Origin: Porites lobata | Lineage: Eukaryota; Cnidaria; Anthozoa; Scleractinia; Poritidae | Direction: 5' to 3' | Length of the DNA: 64,000 nucleotides | Assembly: GCA_942486035.1 (NCBI GenBank) | Contig: CALNXK010000044.1 | Location: forward strand, 310,001 to 374,000 | Shown: one piece after another, positions 1 to 10,015 of the stretch | How positions within the stretch are numbered: the stretch's first letter is position 1 | Layout: each line of letters starts with the position of its first letter | Notes under the pieces: model-generated | The model's database searches: none | Told to the model about the DNA's origin: nothing | What the model saw: only the letters and a program-made list of their open reading frames with translations | Program-made: the position numbers and the translations under genes

Positions 1-221
1 ACTTAGCTTGACGGAAGCCCCCCTAAAAAAAATTAGCTGGTTAAACGACGGCAGGCTGACCCTACGGGCCGGCCTGTTGCCTTCCCTAGTGCATAATTTC
101 TGTCTGGCATTTCACTGATTTCTGTCACTTCCAGGAAGTTATTTCGAGCCCATAGTTAAGAACTGAAGGGTGGTTAGTCCTGGAGATGGAGATTTTTATT
201 TTGGCTAAAAGCATCACGGCT

Positions 222-746
222 TCTCCAAATTGACAATTATTTCTTTTTGTACGTAAACGCTACCTTATTTTAGGCATGTTTGAATAGAACCGTGTTAGCA
301 GCAGTTGAAACGTCGTATTTCACGAATAGCCCTGACTTTAAAAGGAATAAACAGGAAGTCATGAAGGCTAAGATTTTTCTCACGGTTTCTATGATGTAGG
401 GTCCTTTGCTTCGGTTTACTTTTTGACAAAAAAATGGGTTGGTAATTAATAGCAAATAAGTCCGCTGCCATAGTGGCGAAAGTGCAAGAAATGATAGATC
501 GGTGGAATTCGCAATTTTACAAAAGCAGATTTTTTGTCTAATTAAAAGAATTTTTCGAGCTCATTGCATTCTATCTTAATTATTTATCATTCATTTAGAA
601 ATTTTTGTAGAATTTTTTCTTTCTTATACACATTGCTGCCAACACATTCAGTTTAAAAAGCCTGAAAACAAAATGGAGAATCTTGGTGTCGATCCCAGTA
701 CCTCCCACATGCAAAGCGGGCGCTCTACCATTTGAGCTAATACCCC
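222..746. repeat. Dispersed repeat, copy 1 (ends in tRNA-Ala-like sequence)
   Basis: This roughly 520-bp segment is repeated in the same orientation at 9519-10015. Shared stretches include the beginning (CTCCAAATTGACAA), the middle (GCAAATAAGTCCGCTG) and the block TTATACACATTGCTGC just before a minus-strand tRNA-Ala-like sequence. Divergence is moderate with small indels, so it is an old dispersed copy. I see no protein in it. In the second copy the unit is bounded on both sides by tRNA-Ala-like sequence; here the left one is missing. Confidence 0.7.
674..746 (-). tRNA. tRNA-Ala(TGC)-like sequence, degenerate
   Basis: Read on the minus strand this folds as a tRNA. It has a 7-bp acceptor with one mismatch, a GCTC/GAGC D-stem, a CCCGC/GTGGG anticodon stem around loop TTTGCAT (anticodon TGC, Ala), and a T-arm whose loop reads ATCGACA instead of TTCGANN. 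The T-arm defects, the lack of a T-run terminator and three further similar copies (1943-2015, 9451-9525, 9949-10018) argue for a tRNA-derived repeat rather than a working gene. Confidence 0.6.
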
Positions 747-772
747 TGCCCGGAAAACCAGCTTGAATAATT

Positions 773-927
773 AGGGGTATAGAAATTTTCCTCGAAAAAC
801 TTGGGTCTCTGATAAGTTTGGCCTGATCTCGAAATCTTGGAAGCGCGTGTGATACCTCTCGAACTCTCGTTTTCGGGTGATTTTTCGTCTCGGAGTTTTT
901 ACCTCGAATTTACCATTCTATACCCCT
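773..927. mobile_element. Small MITE-like hairpin, 155 bp
   Basis: The ends are perfect inverted repeats, AGGGGTATAGAA and TTCTATACCCCT. The flanking sequence continues a tRNA-Ala-linked repeat whose other copy (after 2015) lacks this insert, so that copy looks like an empty site. There is no coding capacity. The target duplication is unclear; TAATT-like sequence lies on both sides. Confidence 0.55.
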
Positions 928-1235
928 GTAATTAGCTAAACCTAGATTTTTCTTACACTTAACTATGAACGAGAGCCAGGATAAATCTGTGCTGCCTTAA
1001 ACTAAAGAAAACGAAGAAAACTCAAATCCAACTTTATCAAAGTGTTGTCAGCAAATAGTGCAAGATGTTAGCGAAGAAAATAGACTTAGCCGTTTGGAAA
1101 ATAAAACTGTAAAAATCATGAGTTAGTTTTAGACGCATTTTTCAGGGACACCGTACAGGTACTTAAAGGAACAAATTGATATTTAATGTTGACACTGGTA
1201 GTGATAACTTAAAAAGTAGTCATTTTATCAAGAAT

Positions 1236-1307
1236 GGCCTGTTGGTCTAGTGGCATGATTCTCGCTTAGGGTGCGAGAGGTCCCGGGTTCGACTCCCGGA
1301 CAGGCCC
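1236..1307 (+). tRNA. tRNA-Pro(AGG)
   Basis: A complete cloverleaf with acceptor GGCCTGT/ACAGGCC fully paired. The A-box region is TGGTCTAGTGGCA. The anticodon stem CTCGC/GCGAG surrounds loop TTAGGGT (anticodon AGG, Pro). The T-arm is a perfect CCGGG/CCCGG around TTCGACT. The discriminator base is C. A T-run follows within a few bases of the 3' end, as expected for pol III termination. No intron. This is the only clearly functional-looking tRNA gene in the window. Confidence 0.95.
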
Positions 1308-1314
1308 CTTTTTA
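1308..1314 (+). terminator. Pol III terminator of tRNA-Pro(AGG)
   Basis: A run of five T residues directly after the tRNA 3' end, the normal pol III stop signal. Confidence 0.7.
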
Positions 1315-1942
1315 TGCCTTTTTGGGAGTTCCAATTTTACAACATAACAAAAACAGAAAAATCAAACCAAAAAAAAGAACAAACTATTCATCAAGAAAGC
1401 AGTCAAACACATTAGCAATATAAGAACATTTTCAACTAAATTATGAAGGACTTTGGATCTTGCATATAGAATGGGACTCCTGCCTCTCTGATAACCAAGA
1501 GATTACGAGAAAATGGTATTAAATTTTCCATTGCTGTTACGCCACATATCAAGTACAGAAATTACTCTTATAAATTAAACCGTGAGAGAGGACGGGCGAA
1601 CAAAACTGATACGTTGTTCATGATTTGAACCGACTTCTTTATTATTATTGTTAAATTTAAATTTTTTCGCTGCCCAAAGGCGCAAGAATCTTAAAAGCGG
1701 TATCTTACCGGTCGTTTGCATTGAAATAACGAACTAAGAACTAAGAAAGCCGGAAATATCAACGAGTGATGTCCCTTTACGGTCTTTTGTAAAGCCATGG
1801 AACCACCACCCACTTTTAAGCGCTATCTAATTGCAAACGTCAGTGGCTACATCTCATGCGTCCATGTCCAAAAGAAGCAGTAAGTGCCCTTTTTCCAAGT
1901 TGCAAGAAAAAATGAGCTTTCTTTTTTACAGCGGAAAAAGAA

Positions 1943-2015
1943 TGCAGAATTTCGGTATCGATCCCAGTACCTCTCGCATGCAAAACGAAGGCTCTACCAT
2001 TTGAGCTAATCCCCC
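1943..2015 (-). tRNA. tRNA-Ala-like repeat, more degenerate
   Basis: This minus-strand relative of the sequence at 674-746 shares GATCCCAGTACCTC and the GCTCTACCATTTGAGCTAAT block. Its anticodon stem is damaged, so it is not a functional tRNA. The sequence after it (ACTTAACATGAAACCAAGAG and onward) resembles that after the first copy (from about 955), so the repeat unit extends beyond the tRNA part. Confidence 0.5.
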
Positions 2016-2368
2016 CTTCCTAGAAAATCGAGGCGAAAAATAAGCTAATCATGAATGTTTCTTGCACCACACTTAACATGAAACCAAGAGTAAATCTTAC
2101 GCTTTCCGGCTTTAAAGAGGAGAACTAATAATCAACTGAACTATCCCGCTGAACTATCGAAAATCATTTACATTGTTATCGTTTTCATAAAAATACCAAA
2201 TCGTGTTTAATTTAATTATTCTACAGAAAAAGTGTTCTCAGGTCATAGAACACGATGATGGTCAAGAAACTGAATACTAATTTATGAAGTTGAGTCTCAA
2301 CAGGAGATTCAGAAATTATAAATTACCCCTCAGATTTTTTAAGCCAGAGAGTACACGTACTAATCAAA

Positions 2369-2700
2369 AATTGAGAAATTAAACGAGACTTACCTGTAAG
2401 TTGAAGTTTGATTGGAATTCTATCGAGTCATCAAACTGCACCAAGGGATCACATGAGATATGCGCATAATCAGTATTCACAGCTGAATGTGAGTGTCTTA
2501 CAAACAAACACCCATAAAAGGGGGTAATATCAGAAAGCCAACCGAAGTAAAACCTCGGTAGGACAAAGGGTGGGTACGACAAAATCAACCATGACTGGTT
2601 GTACAAAGGGTGGGCATGTGATCCCTTGGTGCAGTTTGATGACTCGATAGAATTCCAATAAAACTTCAACTTACAGGTAAGTCTCGTTTAATTTTTCAAT
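2369..2700. mobile_element. DIRS-related hairpin element (two facing terminal repeats)
   Basis: Arms 2369-2455 and 2615-2700 are near-perfect inverted repeats of about 87 bp around a loop of about 160 bp. Inside each arm is a motif (AATTCTATCGAGTCATCA followed by CAAGGGATCACATG) clearly related to the terminal repeat of the adjoining DIRS element (ATTCTATCTCGTCATCACTG followed by CAGGGATCCCATGAGA). I read it as an internally deleted or non-autonomous DIRS relative abutting the larger element. It contains no protein. Confidence 0.6.
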
Positions 2701-2737
2701 TCTATCTCGTCATCACTGCCCCAGGGATCCCATGAGA
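2699..2737 (+). repeat. DIRS terminal inverted repeat, left
   Basis: 39 bp, exactly the reverse complement of 8526-8564. It begins ATTCTATCTCGTCATCAC. Confidence 0.85.
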
Positions 2738-3028
2738 CTTTAAAGCCAAGACAGTCACATGAAGAAAAAACCCAAAGTCCAACTGCAAGGTGTTTAATGC
2801 ATAAACAACCCTATACAGTACTAACAGTAACACAAACTGTAGCCCATAAAAATAAAGAACAAAAAACGCTTACAAATAATGCTATATGAACACACTGAGT
2901 AATAGAAACAACAGGGCTAAAGCACAATAACCCTGAAAAAACCTCTAAGTTGTAGGAACTAATCAACGTTATAGGGAATCACTAAACAGTAGCAACAGGG
3001 CAGAGAAGCAAAGGCCCTAGTCCTTGTT

Positions 3029-4381
3029 CTAATCAGTCTGAAGCACTGCAGAAGCAAAAGTGGAGGTAACGACTGGCTTATTGTAGAAACGCTTAAAACA
3101 CCTCGAGGACGACCATCCAGCTGTACGCAGGATTTCATCAATGGGGACATTTGAAGCTTTGGCTTTCGACGTAGCTGCAGCTCTTGTACTGTGTGGTTTG
3201 AATGCACTGGTGTCAACACCAGACGACTCCATTATCAAACGAATCCATCTAGAAATAGTTTCCCTGGAAACAGGTTTGTAAGGTTTGATGAAGCTAATAA
3301 AAAAGTTTACTTTCCGCTCCCCTTAGGGGCTTGGTTCGCTCAAGATATTCTGCCAAGCAAGTAGACACACAGAGTGACAAATCAGCAGGATAAGCTTGCA
3401 GGAGAACAGATGGAGCTCGGTAACCAGGCCTGCTTTGTTTGACATGTTCCATGAACAAGAATTCAAATCCATTAGTCACTTTTTTCATGCAACCAAGGTC
3501 AAGCAAATTTAAAAACATTGTCCCCTTTGTGCAGAGACCAGGGCTATCAGCATAACCAGCTTTAGAGTGAGTGATTTTAAATCAAGCTTCTCTGGAGGGT
3601 GAAGGGAGGAAAGATAAGTTAGGACAGGCTTTACATCCCATGTTGACCGGTGGCGTGGAGTTGGCGGAGAATCCTTGTAAACACCATTCATAAACCTGGG
3701 AACAAGTGGGTGACTGCCCACAGTCATGTTACTCTTGGGTATAGTAACTGCTGATACGGCACTCCTGGCAGTATTGATGGTGGTGTAAGTCAATCCCTTT
3801 TCATGGAGGCTAACGAGGAATTCTAAAACAACGGTTACAGGTGGATCATAGGGATCAGTCTTCCATTCACTACAAAAGTCCATCCACTGTTTGATGTATG
3901 GTTTGTACTGTTTTTGTGTTCCGTCAGACCAGGACTTGAGGATGATTGCTGTAGCCTTGCCTGAAACATTTCTCTGCTGGAGACTTTCCCGGATACCATG
4001 CAAGCCATCAGTCTCAACTGTCGTCGAAGAGGATGTAAGGCATGGTTGTGTGGTTGTGTCAACCGATGAGTCGACTGGGGGATTGTCTACTAATAGGTGA
4101 AGGAGAGGGGTGAACCAAGGTTGTGTCTGCCAAACAGGAACGAGAAGGACATCAGTTGCTTGATCTTGCCCTATTTTCTGTAGGCAGGCTGCTATAACAC
4201 TAAAAGGGGGGAAAGCATAGAAATAGTACTCCTTCCAACTCATGAAAAATGCATTGACATATTGAGCACCAGGGTCAGGTTTCCATGACACATAACTGGG
4301 AACTTTAAAATTAAGTCTGCATGCAAACAGGTCGATTTGAAAAGGGCCCCACAGTTTATCCAAGTCTGAAAAGACGTCCAT
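3029..4381 (-). pseudogene. DIRS tyrosine recombinase (YR) region, frameshifted
   Basis: Three minus-strand frames in succession (4381-3509, 3518-3294, 3238-3029) carry one recombinase. The first starts with the linker after RNase H (IDLFACRLNFKVPSYVSWKP), then the N-terminal core-binding part (DGTQKQYKPYIKQWMDFC) and the first catalytic Arg in SAQRGQ. The last carries the His-x-x-Arg box (KPHSTRAAATS), a GWSS stretch and the Tyr nucleophile region (RFYNKP). Two frameshifts in T-runs, just after SAQRGQ (near 3510) and near 3300, break it. In DIRS elements this enzyme integrates a circular DNA intermediate. This copy cannot make it intact. Confidence 0.85.
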
Positions 4382-4913
4382 GTTTAAAGACCATTCAGTT
4401 GAATTGTTAATTTTCCTAGATTCAGTGTCAGCATCTACATTGGTAGAGCCGGGTATGTGGCAAGCACTGATCCAGATGTCTCTTTCTATACACCACAGCC
4501 AAATTTCCTAGACAAACTGTCACACTCTGCAGACTTGATACCCCCCATGTTATTAACATATGCCACTGTGGTTGTATTGTCAGACTGAATTCTTATGTGT
4601 TTGCCATGGACATGGCCAAGAAGTGATTTCAACCCCAGCAGAACTGCTTTCAGTTCCAAGTAGTTAATATGGAAAGCTTGTTCCTCTACATTCCAAAGAC
4701 CACCAGGTTTGTGAGCACCATTTACTGCACCCCAACCGCTAGTACAGGCATCTGTTGTAAGAGTCAGGTCAGGGTCTCCCTGGAAAATAGGTTTAAAGGA
4801 AGAATCTACATTGTTCAACCACCAAGCTATCTCTGATCTAGAATCATTTGAAAAATATATTGTTGCATCACAATTGCCCCTACTTTCCTGCAGAGCAAGA
4901 ATTTTATTCCTTT
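4382..4913 (-). pseudogene. DIRS RNase H domain, frameshifted
   Basis: The frame 4818-4486 shows RNase H signatures: LTTDACTSGWGA (first Asp), YLELKAVLLGL (Glu) and QSDNTTTVAYVNNMGG (second Asp). The reading frame then shifts near 4490 and continues as HIPGSTNVDADTESR, the last catalytic Asp region. In the intact family this domain removes RNA from the RNA/DNA hybrid during reverse transcription. It follows the RT region and precedes the recombinase. Confidence 0.82.
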
Positions 4914-5902
4914 CTAGGGCCCTATAGTATAGTTCCCAAACTGAACGGCAGGGAAACTAGAAACCATCAACCCTATAACTTGTGCCACTTCTCTAATAGT
5001 CATTTTACTTTTGTCCAGTAAACTCTGGCAAGCTAGCCGTACACGTTCCGCTTTAACGGGTAGGAGTCGGATTGTCATGTTTATACTATTCAGCAAGAAG
5101 CCAAGAAATTCCATTTCTTGTGTTGGAATCAGGACTGACTTTTCTGGGTGAACCACAAACCCCAGACTAAGGAACGTATCAACAGTGTCCTGTATATTAG
5201 TGGCACAGGCAGTATAATTATATCCCAAGAGAAATGAATCATCTATATGCCCCATACAGATATTACCCAAAGATCTGAGATGAGACTGGTTTTAATATTT
5301 TTGTGAATAGGCGAGGAGCACAAGCCAGGCCATTGGGCAAACAGGTATATTGAAAATAGCTACCTTGCCACTCAAATTTCAAGTATTTCCTATCCTCTAA
5401 TGCAATAGGAACAGAATAATAGGCGTCCTTAAGGTCTACCGATGCCATAAAGCATCCGGGACGCTTGAGTTTGAGGGCTGTCTGAATCGTATCCATTTTA
5501 AAATGGTGATAGGATACAAATTCGTTGAGTTTTTTAAGATTTAAAATCATTCTAAAAGTGCCATCTTTCTTGGGACGCACAAAAATGGTAGAGATAAAGT
5601 CACCCTGGACACGGTCTATTTTTCAATAACTCCTTTATCGAGGAGCTTGGTGATTTCCTCAGTAATGATCTCCCTTTCAGAAGGAGAAAATGGCATTTGT
5701 TTTGGCTGGTAAACCTGAGAAGGAGAAACATCCCCAAACTCGATGTGATAGTGCTTTATAGCATCTAATATGACAGGGTCAGTAGTCAGTGACTTCCAAC
5801 CTTCAACATGGTCTTGTAACCCTCCAGCCGAGAAATTAGCAACCCTTTGAGACAGATTTGCTTTATCGATAGGAGTTGGGTAGTTTTCTCTTACCTGTGT
5901 TT
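4914..5902 (-). pseudogene. DIRS reverse transcriptase region, frameshifted
   Basis: The upstream part (about 5890-5610) contains LQDHVEGWKSLTTDP and ITEEITKLLDKGVIEK, as seen before RT in DIRS. A frameshift near 5612 leads to 5580-5263 with VRPKKDGTFRMILNLKKLN and MASVDLKDAYYSVPI (palm motif A) and CLPNGLACAPRLFTKIL. Another frameshift near 5268 leads to 5270-4914 with GHIDDSFLLG, the active-site box in which the usual Tyr before Ile-Asp-Asp is His. At least two frameshifts and this substitution make it inactive. Confidence 0.87.
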
Positions 5903-6218
5903 CTACTGGGTTTTGTTGGTGGGTTCACTTGGCTTTTTCTGGGCACTCTTCTGTGCCCGGCTGTAGCCTAAGAAAGGACGCTGCTGAGACGTTTTCTGAC
6001 AGGATGGTCTGTCATAAGGTTTAAAGTTTGGACGGCGAAATTTCTGCCGTCCTGCCTTGAAATAGCCTAGACTAGCCGTTCGAGTTTCAGAAGTTTTCTG
6101 CATTTGTCGGCCAACTTTCTTTGCCTCAGCCATATCCTCCAAATGTTTGGATAAATCATCTCCAAACAATTTTGTTGAAGGTTTAATTTCATCTTTACAC
6201 AGCCTGGTGTATGGAGGG
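5903..6218 (-). pseudogene. DIRS gag, C-terminal part
   Basis: The frame continues gag after the nested element. It reads LCKDEIKPSTKLFGDDLSKH, a coiled-coil-like stretch (LEDMAEAKKVGRQMQKT), and then a basic Arg/Lys/Gln-rich tail ending at a stop near 5903. The basic tail suggests nucleic-acid binding. Excision of the insert at one TTAA copy leaves the N-terminal and C-terminal parts in the same frame. Confidence 0.72.
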
Positions 6219-6222
6219 TTAA

Positions 6223-7612
6223 AGGGGCTATGTCACCCAACACGCATGCGCGAGCCAATGAAAACAAACTTGAAAAAGACAGCCCAACTTTTTCAAGTTG
6301 TGTCGGAGATTTTGGAAGGCTGTTTTTATCTGTTTAAATCTCAGCCATCGTTCGATAGTTAGCGAAGTTTTGTATTAAGAATCATTCTATGGTGATTACA
6401 GAACAATTTTTTGGCGTTATTTTAAAATTGTTTGCCTGTGGAATGTTTTTACGTGGATTTACTGTGTCCTCTTATCAGCGGCCGTTGTAATGGCAGAGTT
6501 AATGACGGCTACTCCACAATGAGTGATGGAATCTTTGATGGAATCTTCCCTATAGTTCACAGGACCTTTCTATTGAGTTATTTTAGAGGCTGCTGGCTCT
6601 TGGATTTTTCTTGTGCTCAAAGTATGTGGACATATAATGAAGCGGCTATCGAGTTGGCGGCGGCCGTTTTTTGTAAACGATTACAAGAGCATCAGGCCAT
6701 GAGTTTCGTGACGAAACTAAACTCCTGGCGAAGGAAACATTCTAAAATTCGGCTAGATTCCTTCTTGTATTTATCTCGATTCACGGCAAAGATAAACACG
6801 ACCGTTTGCTCGTCCAGATTGTTCTCAACAGACTTAGAGAGGCGCCTTAGTACGAGTTAGATCCTGTAAATGCCATGTTTTTGAACTGTTTGTGTTGGAG
6901 CATAATTTTGGAAAATAGCAGAGTTTGCTTTCCCTTTTTATCAACGGACTGCTTATAGTGGAGTAGTATACCAATGATGCTGGGTTCTGTTTTTCTCGAC
7001 GTCGCAGTGATTCGGCACGATCGAACAATTTTGCGCGATAATGTATGTTTCCCTAAGAGCAAAACAAAGACTTGGTCTCTTGTTCTATCAGCATCTAAAT
7101 TATAAAATCAATAGCGACAGACAAGTCTAATTGTTAATTATTTGAAACAGTCTTGGTCTTTATCTTCGGTCTAGCGTCTTTTGTAGCTCGTTTGTAAAAT
7201 ACAACTTCCATTTATTTTGTTGAATAAGACAATATGTTGTTGTTGAATTTTTGTTTGCGCTCTATTTTATGAATGGCATGCGTTTTTACTTCAAAACTAC
7301 AAGTAAAATTGTCGTCGCAATTTTATTCTTGATCTAGCATAACCAGAGAAGAAACGTTCCATAAATTCTATCGAAATATCCCTTATCTAAACCCATTTCG
7401 CTAAACCTCTCTAAATTCGGAACCTTGGACGTGACAGAGAACATGAAGAAAGTCACGCGTTAAAAACAATAGAATTTTGACAGTTGAAAGTAATTTGCAT
7501 AACCTCACAGCGCACATGGAGAAAGTCACGCGTTAAAAACAATAGAATTTTGACAGTTGAAAGTAATTTGCATAACCTCAGAGCGCGTGCTCTCCAGCTG
7601 ACATAGCCCCTT
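6223..7612. mobile_element. Non-autonomous DNA transposon with TTAA target duplication
   Basis: Perfect 13-bp terminal inverted repeats (AGGGGCTATGTCA / TGACATAGCCCCT) are flanked on both sides by TTAA (6219-6222 and 7613-7616). It sits inside the DIRS gag, and removing it plus one TTAA restores the gag frame, which fixes the boundaries. A TTAA target fits the piggyBac or Kolobok superfamilies; I see no transposase. A related end occurs at 32187. The longest frame inside (6432-6860 plus, 142 codons) has no recognisable domain. Confidence 0.82.
7441..7585. repeat. 73-bp tandem duplication inside the TTAA element
   Basis: Two copies of a 73-bp unit (GAAAGTCACGCGTTAAAAAC onward) start at 7448 and 7521 and are almost identical, so the duplication is recent. 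It lies just inside the right terminus. Confidence 0.85.
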
Positions 7613-7616
7613 TAAG

Positions 7617-8381
7617 TTCCGGTTTTATCAACTCTCGCCGTGCCATATTGAGTTTAAAATTGGCATTAGCTAGAAGAGCAATGCTATCCATCACGTGATC
7701 CAAGATCTGACGTGTATTTAATGTTTTGCCAGCGTGAAGGTCCTTTACCAACTGGTCTCCTAAAATAGACAGGGCTGGCAAACCCTGAACAAGCGGTTCT
7801 TGAACTCGCTGGAAAGCTAGGTCAACCGTTCTGCTGCGTCGAGGCAGCAAATCCTAAATTTCTTCGTTGACGGTGGTGGTGGACAGGAATTTACAATTTT
7901 CTGGAGGAGGATATTTTTCAACTCGTTCTTTGATTGTGTTTGGTGAGAGACCTCCAGTAACCATGTTGTCAATTAAACCAGCAATTTTTTCTGCTATCGC
8001 AGGAGATTTCTCTTTGGCTTGCACAAATGCCTGAGTCAGGCTTTCCAAAATGTCATCCTGCGACCCTGAGTCAGGGCATGATGCAGGTTTCGCCGCCGCG
8101 GTCGTACTTGTATGCGTGTCGCTCGGGTCGAGCACATCAGTTAAGGCGGCGTTGAGATCAACGCTATCATTTAAGCTCTGAGCGGCCTGTCCATCCTCGT
8201 CTGAGTCAGTACGAAGGAGAAGGTCTTCCTTGAGACTAGCCAGCATTGCCGTTTGCGTCTCCGAAGCCCTGGCAAGTTGTGCCCAGGTCGAAGTTAATCC
8301 TTCGAGGACTGACATGTTCGTGTCCTGAGAATCTTCTACGCCTTTGCTCCTTGTATCGGACGCCAGATCCGCTCCATCCAT
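7617..8381 (-). pseudogene. DIRS gag, N-terminal part, with in-frame stop
   Basis: It starts at ATG 8381 (MDGADLASDTRSKG) and runs 175 codons to a TAG at 7854. It then continues in the same frame (DLLPRRSRTVDLAFQRVQEP, ILDHVMDSIALLANANFKLN) to the TTAA insertion site. The TAG sits where the family has a Trp in an NEEIW-type motif, so it looks like a single-base nonsense change. The N-terminus is acidic and Ser/Thr/Ala-rich and the second half is helical, as in DIRS gag-like ORF1 proteins. It is the most upstream ORF of the element. Confidence 0.72.
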
Positions 8382-8525
8382 GTCGTGTTAGTGATTCAAC
8401 GCAAGAAATAGGTTCAAATTTGCATAAAGATGACAAAAGAAATAATTTTCTTTCGCGTATCGAAACCTCGTGAGAATACCGAGTAAGCGCGCGAAAAGCA
8501 CTGATTATGCGCATGCGTCTGCCTA

Positions 8526-8564
8526 TCTCATGGGATCCCTGGGGCAGTGATGACGAGATAGAAT
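8526..8564 (-). repeat. DIRS terminal inverted repeat, right
   Basis: 39-bp exact inverse of 2699-2737. It ends immediately before, or within three bases of, a tRNA-Pro-like sequence. Confidence 0.85.
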
Positions 8565-8623
8565 GGCCTGATGATTCTCGCTTTGGGTGCGAGAGGTCCC
8601 GGGTTCGACTCCCGGACAGGCCC
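8565..8623 (+). pseudogene. tRNA-Pro(TGG) pseudogene lacking the D-arm
   Basis: It matches the tRNA-Pro at 1236-1307 through the acceptor 5' strand (GGCCTG), anticodon arm (CTCGC TTTGGGT GCGAG, anticodon TGG), perfect T-arm and acceptor 3' strand, and a T5 terminator follows at 8624-8628. Thirteen bases including the A-box/D-arm are missing, so pol III recognition and folding should fail. Its 3' flank differs from that of the first copy, so it is an independent gene, not a copy of that locus. It directly abuts the DIRS right terminus. Confidence 0.8.
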
Positions 8624-8628
8624 TTTTT

Positions 8629-9450
8629 CTTCTTTTCGCTGTCGTCCTCTTTAGAGAAACTTTGTATCTCCCCATGTAATTGTCTGTTTTCAACACACTC
8701 GAGGTAGTTTTTAACTTTTTAGCTTTAAAAAGCTGGTTTGCTCTGGTGGTCAGTATGGCATTATATAATTTAGCCTTCTATCGCATTTATCATTTGATCT
8801 TTGGCCAAAAAAGATATTTTTTTATTCAGTTACAAAAAAGGCAGAACGTAAGGGATCGTATTTCAAGTTGCGCATACTTACTCGCTATGGAACTTGATTA
8901 CTTGACTACAACTACTTGTGAATGACAAAATCACAACCTCGTCTCAATAAACAAATATGTCTCCCAAGCATGCATTTGTGTAACATCAAACGTTATGAGC
9001 AATTATATACCATGAACTTGAACAAACTGTTTGGCTAACAGTACAAGGTTTAAAAAACCACCATTGCAATCCGTTTCAACATTTTAACGTTTGTCCTATT
9101 TCATGTGCCATTTTTACGCGTCCTTCTTTTAACGTTTTGAGCAGTTATTTTTATGTTTCACTCAAACGGACAACTTAAATTTCGAGATGCACCTCCTTTA
9201 TTAACAAATGGATCTGCAGCGCTTAAAGCTTCTAGGCTTGGAAAAATTAACATTATTTTAAATTTGTTATGTTATTCGATAAAATATTTTGACCATTAAT
9301 TTTTTTTTATTTCATTTTATTTTTTGCAACTTGTATCCTTTATTCTACAGAGCAATTTGAATGCTTTGTTTCATTAAATCATACTGCATAAACATTGCTT
9401 TGTGGTTGTCGTGATGTTAAATCTTGCCCAAGAGCTTGTACCTTGAGGCA
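8629..9450. other. No recognised feature
   Basis: AT-rich DNA between the DIRS-flanking tRNA pseudogene and the tRNA-Ala-bounded repeat. Short frames here show no domain or codon pattern I can support. Confidence 0.5.
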
Positions 9451-9525
9451 GGCGGTGATTAGCTAAAATGGTAGAGCGCCCGATTAGCATGCGGGAGGTA
9501 CCGAGATCGATCTCCGGATCCTCCA
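9451..9525 (+). tRNA. tRNA-Ala(AGC)-like sequence, degenerate
   Basis: Plus-strand tRNA-like sequence with a perfect anticodon arm up to one pair (CCCGA TTAGCAT GCGGG, anticodon AGC) and an ATCGATC T-loop, but with a poorly paired acceptor. It forms the left boundary of the unit at 9451-10018 and is inverted relative to the right boundary. Confidence 0.55.
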
Positions 9526-10015
9526 AATTGACAACAATTTCTTTTTGTGCGTAAACACTAACTTATTTTGGGCAGTTTTTGACAATACCGTGTTAACGGT
9601 TAGCGGGTTGTTAAAACGTCGTATTTTATAAAGAATAGCCTGAACTTAAAAAAAGAATAAACGAGAAGCCACAAGGCCTAAGATGTAAGGTTGCATGGCT
9701 TGGGTTTAATTTTTGAAAAAAATGGGTTGCTAATTAAAAGCAAATAAGTCCGCTGTTTTAGTGGCTAAAATGCAAGAGATGACAGTTCGATATGAATTAG
9801 CAATTAACGAAAACAGTTTTTTTTCTCATTGAAATAAAGTTTGAGCTCATTGTATTTTATTTATTTATTGTATTCTTTATTTGAAAATGATTAAAAGAAA
9901 TTTTTCTTCCTTATACACATTGCTGCATTCACATTCATTTAAAAAAAATGGATAATCTGCATGAGTATCGATCCCAGTACCTCCCGCATGCTAAGCGGGC
10001 GCTCTACCTTTACTC
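9519..10015. repeat. Dispersed repeat, copy 2, bounded by inverted tRNA-Ala-like ends
   Basis: Direct copy of 222-746. Here the unit is flanked by tRNA-Ala-like sequences facing each other (9451-9525 plus, 9949-10018 minus), which share the reverse-complementary block GCATGCGGGAGGTAC. The tRNA parts therefore act as roughly 50-bp inverted termini of a non-coding unit of about 560 bp. Confidence 0.65.

Larger units (their letters stand above)
2699..8564 (-). mobile_element. DIRS-type tyrosine-recombinase retrotransposon, degenerate
   Basis: The ends are perfect 39-bp inverted repeats (2699-2737 and 8526-8564). Coding order on the minus strand is gag, reverse transcriptase, RNase H, tyrosine recombinase, the DIRS order. 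The inverted termini also fit DIRS rather than Ngaro/PAT. No methyltransferase domain is visible. The copy is dead: an in-frame stop in gag, a 1.39-kb insertion in gag, and frameshifts near 5612, 5268, 4915, 4490, 3510 and 3300. No LTRs and no target duplication are seen, as is usual for DIRS elements, which integrate by recombinase. Confidence 0.88.

Noticed and set aside
674..746. A working tRNA-Ala gene
   Set aside because: The T-loop is abnormal, no terminator follows, and several diverged copies exist, so it was treated as repeat-derived.
6432..6860. 142-codon plus-strand frame inside the TTAA element
   Set aside because: No transposase-like motif or acidic triad, and no frame extension; probably a chance frame.
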